Assembly: GCA_903957405.1 (NCBI GenBank)
Contig: CAJBPC010000423.1
Location: forward strand, 1-7,875
Reading direction: 5' to 3'
Source of the DNA: an uncultured bacterium
GTDB lineage: Bacteria > Bacteroidota > Bacteroidia > Chitinophagales > Chitinophagaceae
DNA: 7,875 nt
The notes under the pieces were generated by a model. That model was not told where the DNA came from. It was given only the letters and a program-made list of their open reading frames with translations, and ran no database searches. Positions 1 to 3,838 of the stretch are shown here, one piece after another. A program made the position numbers and the translations under genes. How positions within the stretch are numbered: the stretch's first letter is position 1; every line of letters begins with the position of its first letter.

Positions 1-128
1 ATGGCCATGGCCAGGAATATCCACAGGGTCAGGTACCTGTCGGGGAAGCTGAGTTTTTTAGAATTCGTCACGGTGCTGTATGAGGTCGTTTTTATGTTCA
101 CTGTAGTGCCGGCCTGCTTCAGCAGCAT
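1..128 (-). CDS. acr3: ACR3-type arsenite efflux permease, N-terminal fragment (runs off left edge)
   Basis: Only the first 42 codons are in the window. After a polar N-terminus of about 25 residues comes KKLSFPDRYLTLWIFLAMA, which matches the conserved start of ACR3-family arsenite/H+ antiporters (…LDRYLTLWIFLAMAIG…), including the beginning of the first membrane helix. The protein would pump As(OH)3 out across the inner membrane. The in-frame ATG at 128-126 overlaps the end of arsM by 10 bases, suggesting translational coupling. A GTG at 101-99 is an alternative start that would give an N-terminus of more usual length; no strong ribosome binding site separates the two. It is third in the arsR-arsM-acr3 operon. 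Identity rests on a short but characteristic segment; the start is uncertain. Confidence 0.82.
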   Translation of the reverse strand, partial: MLLKQAGTTVNIKTTSYSTVTNSKKLSFPDRYLTLWIFLAMA

Positions 129-964
129 CCGCCACCGGGTGTGCATGCTTTTTCCGGTCCGGGTTGTTCCGCATATACCGTGATGCTGAAGATGCCGGAA
201 GTACCGTTCTTCATGGCTTCGATCCCTGCCGCATCCAGGTACCTTGACAGGATATCATCGGGGATGATGATCGGTTTTTCCTTTTGGATCGTCATGTTCG
301 TGAATCCGTTCAGGCGAATGAGTTCGAGGTATACTTCCTTCTGTATGGCACCTGACACACAGCCAGCGTACATTTCAGCAACCTTTCGGAGGGCATCCGG
401 AAGGTTGCCGGAAAGGACGACATCGGAGATGCTGAAATGCGCACCCGGCTTCAACACCCTGAAGATCTCTTTGAATACGCCGTCTTTGTTGGGTACGAGG
501 TTCAGTACACAGTTGCTGACGACCACATCCGCGATATCTGATGCAACGGGCATGTGTTCGATGTCACCTTGTCTGAATTCGACATTGTTGTACCCGCGCA
601 CATCCGCATTCCGCCTGGCTTTTTCGATCATGGCAGGGGTGAAGTCTATGCCAATGACTTTTCCGGTCGGCCCCGCCTCATGCCGGGCGATGAAACAGTC
701 GTTCCCCGCACCGCTGCCGAGGTCGATCACCACATCGCCTTGCTTGATGTGCGCGAACTGCGTGGGCAGACCGCAACCAAGCCCCAGGTCGGCATCGGCC
801 TGGTATCCCGCCAGTGATGAGTAATCCTCCGACATGATGTTATACACTTCCGTCGAGCATCCACCGGCGCCACAGCAGGAAGACATGTTGGTCTCCTTTT
901 CCTGGGATGCGATCTCGCTGTACTTTTCCCTTACCATCTGTTTCAAAGCTGCTTCGGTTTGCAT
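119..964 (-). CDS. arsM: Arsenite S-adenosylmethionine methyltransferase ArsM
   Basis: 281-residue cytoplasmic class I methyltransferase that methylates As(III) to mono-, di- and trimethylated arsenicals using SAM. Motif I is seen as DLGSGAGND (residues 81-89), with the acidic residue of the second strand in GIDFTPAM (107) and QGDIEHMP (132-139) as the adenine-side loop. Three cysteines fit the As(III)-binding set of the family: C64 in LGLGCGLP, C152 in VSNCVLNL and C202 in YAGCVSGA. Extra cysteines occur in an N-terminal SSCCGAGGC cluster (30, 31, 36) and a C-terminal GGGCC tail, which could also bind arsenic. The ATG at 964 fits the conserved N-terminus (KQMVREKYSEIA); an internal M27 would remove it. 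The leader is A-rich without a Shine-Dalgarno, as is usual in Bacteroidota. An ArsR-type operator lies 19 bp upstream. The 3' end overlaps the next gene. Length is normal for the family. Confidence 0.95.
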   Translation of the reverse strand: MQTEAALKQMVREKYSEIASQEKETNMSSCCGAGGCSTEVYNIMSEDYSSLAGYQADADLGLGCGLPTQFAHIKQGDVVIDLGSGAGNDCFIARHEAGPTGKVIGIDFTPAMIEKARRNADVRGYNNVEFRQGDIEHMPVASDIADVVVSNCVLNLVPNKDGVFKEIFRVLKPGAHFSISDVVLSGNLPDALRKVAEMYAGCVSGAIQKEVYLELIRLNGFTNMTIQKEKPIIIPDDILSRYLDAAGIEAMKNGTSGIFSITVYAEQPGPEKACTPGGGCC

Positions 965-982
965 GTGTTTTGTTTTATTATT

Positions 983-998
983 ATCGTAATATGACGAT
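983..998 (-). promoter_or_regulatory. Putative ArsR operator in front of arsM
   Basis: On the minus strand this reads ATCGTCATATTACGAT, a 16-bp inverted repeat with one base off the perfect palindrome ATCGTAATATTACGAT. The same motif, with a different single mismatch, sits in front of arsR. Two near-identical palindromes, each upstream of an ars gene, strongly suggest ArsR binding. This copy lies in the 52-bp arsR-arsM gap and implies a second regulated promoter or a roadblock inside the operon. No clear -7/-33 promoter is visible beside it. Confidence 0.75.
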
Positions 999-1016
999 GA
1001 TACTCCGCAAAAAAAA

Positions 1017-1349
1017 TCAACAGCATTTCTGCGGACTCCGCGTCGTTTTCTGCAACAGAAGCCCCATCATCTTCCCAGCTTTCCTCCATTCCTTTTCGTC
1101 GATGCAATAGCAGATCGAAGCGCCTTCTATCTCTCCTTTGATCAATCCCGCATCTTTCAGTTCCTTGAGGTGCTGAGATACGGTCGATTGCGAGATGGGC
1201 AACTCTTCCACGATATCCCCACAGATGCAGGACTGCTTTTGCAACAGCAAATTCAGGATTGCGATGCGAGCGGGATGTGAGAGTGCCTTGGCATACTTTG
1301 CCAGGGATAGTTCGTCTTTGCCGTAGCCAATCGTCTTACTCGCTCCCAT
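1017..1349 (-). CDS. arsR: ArsR/SmtB-family arsenic-responsive repressor
   Basis: 110-residue winged-helix repressor that leaves DNA on binding As(III)/Sb(III). The family opening AKALSHPARIAILNLL is at residues 20-35. The helix-turn-helix runs from about 44 to 70, with recognition helix SQSTVSQHLKELKDAG (53-68). C41 and C43 in SCICGD are at the start of the DNA-binding helices, where family members with a CxC(G)D arrangement carry their As(III) thiolates. A further pair, C80/C82 (ICYC), and a terminal CC (109-110) could supply the third ligand. The start at 1349 is supported by the family-typical MGASKT opening; there is no Shine-Dalgarno and a palindromic operator sits only 3 bases upstream of the ATG. 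First gene of the operon with arsM and acr3, so likely autoregulated. Confidence 0.93.
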   Translation of the reverse strand: MGASKTIGYGKDELSLAKYAKALSHPARIAILNLLLQKQSCICGDIVEELPISQSTVSQHLKELKDAGLIKGEIEGASICYCIDEKEWRKAGKMMGLLLQKTTRSPQKCC

Positions 1350-1352
1350 ATG

Positions 1353-1368
1353 ATCGCAATATTACGAT
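1353..1368 (-). promoter_or_regulatory. Putative ArsR operator in front of arsR
   Basis: On the minus strand this reads ATCGTAATATTGCGAT, one base off the perfect palindrome ATCGTAATATTACGAT, and it matches the motif in front of arsM at 14 of 16 positions. It ends 3 bases upstream of the arsR ATG, so a bound repressor would cover the transcript start or the ribosome-loading region. This fits autorepression. The promoter itself is not obvious; the AT-rich TTGAATTATTTATC just upstream is at best a weak match. Confidence 0.78.
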
Positions 1369-1521
1369 AAATAATTCAATTCACAAGCGCTGAAAAGTTG
1401 TTCAATTGACTGATGCAGGGAATCACTCAGCCAGATGATTTCTTTCCGAATGGTGGAAAAAGATCGGTTCCGTTTTGCACCGGTGGCAAACGGTCATGAA
1501 GGGGATGGAAGATCGGAGGAA

Positions 1522-1590
1522 TCAGGCGCTCAATGTCACGAGAATGATCAGGACCACTGTGACGAAGAAAAGCATGTTGTTTGATTTCAT
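1522..1590 (-). CDS. Possible 22-residue hydrophobic small protein
   Basis: A short minus-strand frame starts MKSNNMLFFV and ends with …VTLSA and a TGA. After a short polar, lysine-containing start, residues 6-20 are an unbroken hydrophobic stretch (LFF, VVLIILV), long enough for a single membrane span. There is no Shine-Dalgarno, but this is usual here. It is the only frame in the 700-bp gap with a distinctive composition, and a 7-bp perfect hairpin lies about 20 bases upstream. A chance origin is quite possible because the frame is so short. No family recognised. Confidence 0.25.
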   Translation of the reverse strand: MKSNNMLFFVTVVLIILVTLSA

Positions 1591-1607
1591 CGTTAAAAGA
1601 TTTAAGG

Positions 1608-1629
1608 CTTTGTCGGTTTAATGACAAAG
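1608..1629. repeat. Perfect 7-bp inverted repeat (hairpin or operator)
   Basis: CTTTGTC and GACAAAG flank an 8-base spacer. There is no T-tract on either side, so it is not an obvious intrinsic terminator. It lies just upstream of the possible small hydrophobic frame on the minus strand and may be a regulator site or chance. Confidence 0.35.
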
Positions 1630-1732
1630 ACTGCTCCAAAATGTGTTGATAAATTCTAAAGTTTTCTCAAAAAACTAAAAGAATAAGCGGAGGATCTTCT
1701 GAACGGGATATTGGAATTATTGGAGAACGCGG

Positions 1733-1752
1733 ATGGCATATGATGATGCCAT
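1733..1752. repeat. Perfect 7-bp inverted repeat
   Basis: ATGGCAT and ATGCCAT flank a 6-base spacer (ATGATG), just before the AT-rich core of the gap. No T-tract follows directly on either strand. It may be a regulator site upstream of the SDR promoter region or chance. Confidence 0.3.
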
Positions 1753-1799
1753 TTGTGTGCGTGATCGTTTTACAATTTAGAATATTTTTTTAAAATTTA

Positions 1800-1831
1800 T
1801 TGCAAAAAAGTCAATTTATTTTTTAACTTTT
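1800..1831 (+). promoter_or_regulatory. Candidate Bacteroidota-type promoter for the SDR-lactonase unit
   Basis: TTG (1800-1802), a 21-bp spacer, then TAACTTTT (1824-1831), five of six defined bases of the TAnnTTTG -7 consensus. Transcription from here would give a leader of about 240 bases before the SDR start. A closer but weaker pair is TTTG (1988-1991), 21 bp, TACATTCA (2013-2020). The surrounding AT-rich sequence makes chance matches likely, so this is tentative. Confidence 0.28.
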
Positions 1832-2079
1832 TTTAGCTTGTCGGAACTTGAGCCCATTTATTATGCAATAGCTGGTGTCGTGCTGATCATACATTGTACC
1901 TTGATGATGCCCCTCAAAACCTGACATTTGATTCCGGCACAGGTTTTCATGCATAGATATGCTAGGATGTCAATCCTGTTGAGTTCTTTTGCAAGGTTTC
2001 TCTGCAATTCAGTACATTCAGAGAATCATTTCCGTTGAAATCATCATAAAAATCAACGATCATTTGAACAACCATAACA

Positions 2080-2835
2080 ATGACAGTTGAGGGAAAATCG
2101 GCTATCGTCACGGGTGCCGGGCAGGGCATCGGCCTGGAGATCTGCCGGCAACTTGCCCGGCGGGGATGTTCCGTCGTCCTGAACGATATGGATCCGGCAT
2201 TGGCGGAAGCCGCAGCGGCAGGCATCCGTGCCGCAGGGGGCCGTTGCATATCCGTTCCGGGCGATGCAGGAGACCGGTCAGTCATACAGCATTTGATCGA
2301 CACCGCGGTGAGCGTCTACGGTTTCCTCGACATTGCAGTTGCCAATGCGGGCATCACCCTTTTCGGTGATTTCAGGGATTACCCTGCCGATGATTTCAGG
2401 CGGGTGATGGATCTTAACCTTGGCGGCACATTCTTCCTGGCCCAGTGCGCATCCAACCAGATGATCCGGCAGGGAAGGGGTGGATCCCTGTTGTTCACAT
2501 CCTCCGTGGTCGGCCATCAGGCCCATCGCGGATTGGCGGCCTATGCCATGACAAAGGCGGCCATCGAAATGCTGGCGAAAAATCTGGTCGTTGAGCTGTC
2601 TGCTGCGGGCATCAATGTAAATGCCATCGCACCGGGTGCAACCCTCACGGAACGGACTGTAGCGGATGCCGACTATGAGAAGACCTGGTCTGGAATCACC
2701 CCCATGGGCCGGCCCGCAACGGTGCAGGATATCGCGCATGCCGCCCTGTTCCTGGTCTCGGATGAAGCGCGACATATTACCGGTCAGAGTCTGGTGATCG
2801 ATGGGGGATGGACATCCGTCAGTACAAATCCATGA
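2080..2835 (+). CDS. SDR-family NAD(P)-dependent dehydrogenase (likely sugar/polyol)
   Basis: 251-residue classical short-chain dehydrogenase, cytoplasmic Rossmann enzyme. Nucleotide-binding TGAGQGIG is at residues 11-18, NAG at 89-91, structural N113, catalytic S142, and Y155/K159 in YAMTK, all at classical spacing. D36 at the end of the second strand (VVLND) suggests NAD+ over NADP+. The C-terminus GQSLVIDGG is typical of the glucose/rhamnose/gluconate dehydrogenase-like branch. The start at 2080 gives the expected N-terminus (MTVEGKSAIVTGAG); there is no Shine-Dalgarno. The stop overlaps the start of the lactonase gene (ATGA), so the pair is co-translated. The partner suggests that the substrate is an aldose oxidised to its lactone. 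Specificity cannot be read from sequence; an unrelated alcohol or ketone substrate is possible. Confidence 0.9.
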   Translation: MTVEGKSAIVTGAGQGIGLEICRQLARRGCSVVLNDMDPALAEAAAAGIRAAGGRCISVPGDAGDRSVIQHLIDTAVSVYGFLDIAVANAGITLFGDFRDYPADDFRRVMDLNLGGTFFLAQCASNQMIRQGRGGSLLFTSSVVGHQAHRGLAAYAMTKAAIEMLAKNLVVELSAAGINVNAIAPGATLTERTVADADYEKTWSGITPMGRPATVQDIAHAALFLVSDEARHITGQSLVIDGGWTSVSTNP

Positions 2836-3722
2836 AGATGATGCACACACATATGGAGCAGGTGGGGTCGGTCATGAGCCTGTTGGGTGAAGGGCCTGTC
2901 TGGGATGACATTCGTCAATCATTGCTGTGGGTCGACATCCCAAGCGGGGTCATCCATGAGGTTCATCCGCAGACAGCAGTGCACCGGCAGATACGCACAG
3001 GGGAGATGGTAGGAGCCGTCGCCCTCACGCCGCAAGGCGACATGATCGCCGCACTGCAGCACGGATTCTGCATGATAGACAGGCTAACGGGAACGATCAA
3101 ACGAATATGTGATCCGGAAGCGCACCTGCCCGGCAACCGATTCAACGACGGCAAGTGCGATCCCTCTGGGCGTTTCTGGGCGGGTACCATGTCGATGTCG
3201 GAGGATCGGACCGATGGCAACCTTTACAGGATCGGTCATGACCTTCAACCGACGGTGCATCTGAGCCAGGTGACTGTTTCCAACGGACTTGCCTGGAGTA
3301 ATGACGGCAGATACATGTATCATATCGACTCGCCTACAAGGGCAGTCACCCGATACGACTATCATTCAGCCAGCGGATTGATCTCTGGAAGTCGCACCGT
3401 CATCACCTTCTCGGAGGAGGATGGATATCCTGACGGGATGACCATCGACGATGAGGGGATGCTTTGGATCGCACACTGGGATGGATGGCAGTTGTCGCGT
3501 TGGGATCCGGCAAGCGGTGCGTGCATCGGACGGATCTCCCTGCCCGTATCGCGGGTCACTTCCTGCACGTTCGGGGGGGAGGGTTTTGAGGACCTGTATG
3601 TGACTTCCGCCCGTTTTGGACTCACAGACAGGCAACTGCAGGAGCAGCCACTGGCGGGGGCATTGTTCGTCATCAGGGGTACTGGTTGCCGGGGCATGGC
3701 TGCGGCAAGGTTCGGAATTTGA
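2832..3722 (+). CDS. SMP-30/gluconolactonase/LRE-family sugar lactonase
   Basis: 296-residue six-bladed beta-propeller of the regucalcin/gluconolactonase family, which hydrolyses aldonolactones using one divalent metal ion. Metal ligands of the family are present: E20 (GEGPVWD), N151 (VSNGLAWS) and D201 (GYPDGM). Substrate-site R103 and N105 in the signature GNRFNDGKCDPSGRFWAGTM are also present. The C-terminus (QPLAGALF … ARFGI) is the usual complete end. The ATG at 2832 overlaps the SDR stop (ATGA) and is preferred; an in-frame ATG at 2808 would add eight residues inside the SDR gene. With the SDR it forms a dehydrogenase-lactonase pair typical of non-phosphorylative breakdown of sugars such as L-arabinose, D-xylose, L-fucose or L-rhamnose. 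No dehydratase or transporter is in view, so the pathway sugar is unknown. No signal peptide is seen. Confidence 0.9.
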   Translation: MKMMHTHMEQVGSVMSLLGEGPVWDDIRQSLLWVDIPSGVIHEVHPQTAVHRQIRTGEMVGAVALTPQGDMIAALQHGFCMIDRLTGTIKRICDPEAHLPGNRFNDGKCDPSGRFWAGTMSMSEDRTDGNLYRIGHDLQPTVHLSQVTVSNGLAWSNDGRYMYHIDSPTRAVTRYDYHSASGLISGSRTVITFSEEDGYPDGMTIDDEGMLWIAHWDGWQLSRWDPASGACIGRISLPVSRVTSCTFGGEGFEDLYVTSARFGLTDRQLQEQPLAGALFVIRGTGCRGMAAARFGI

Positions 3723-3786
3723 TCAGGCATGCGGATGGATGCCATCAGCATGTTTTGCAGTCTGCTGCCGCTGTTTCCTTAAAAGA

Positions 3787-3813
3787 AAAGGCCGCCCGTG
3801 ACAGGCAGCCTTT
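3787..3813 (-). terminator. Intrinsic terminator of the BlaI-BlaR1-like operon (possibly bidirectional)
   Basis: AAAGGC (3787-3792) pairs with GCCTTT (3808-3813) and GCC (3794-3796) with GGC (3804-3806), with one internal mismatch and a 7-base loop. On the minus strand the stem is followed by TTTTCTTTT, a good T-tract, 25 bp after the stop of the large gene. On the plus strand only a short TTT follows, so termination of the lactonase transcript here would be weaker. Confidence 0.75.
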
Positions 3814-3838
3814 ATGGAGTGCGGCATAGTGGGCCGGG

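Larger units (their letters stand above)
1591..2079. other. Intergenic region without recognisable gene
   Basis: Nearly 500 bp separating the minus-strand ars region from the plus-strand SDR gene. It contains an AT-rich core (about 1765-1835), two 7-bp inverted repeats (1608-1629 and 1733-1752) and several partial promoter matches toward the SDR gene. Short frames here have no protein-like composition. No tRNA, rRNA, riboswitch or insertion-sequence end could be recognised. Confidence 0.5.

Noticed and set aside
141..824. Long plus-strand frame of 227 residues
   Set aside because: Entirely antisense to arsM, which has clear family motifs; composition is shadow-like.
1003..1035. TCCGCA…TGCGGA stem between arsR and arsM as a terminator
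   Set aside because: The 20-base loop is long, one arm lies in the arsR coding end, and no T-tract follows the stem in the direction of transcription.
1427..1639. 70-residue minus-strand frame between arsR and the SDR gene
   Set aside because: No recognisable motif, charged/proline-rich shadow composition; a shorter frame there has better protein character.
2808..2831. Upstream ATG start for the lactonase
   Set aside because: It lies inside the SDR gene and adds eight residues outside the family; the ATG at 2832 forms the ATGA overlap.
2278..2850. 190-residue minus-strand frame
   Set aside because: Antisense to the SDR gene; rich in C, H, R and G as expected of a shadow of GC-rich codons.
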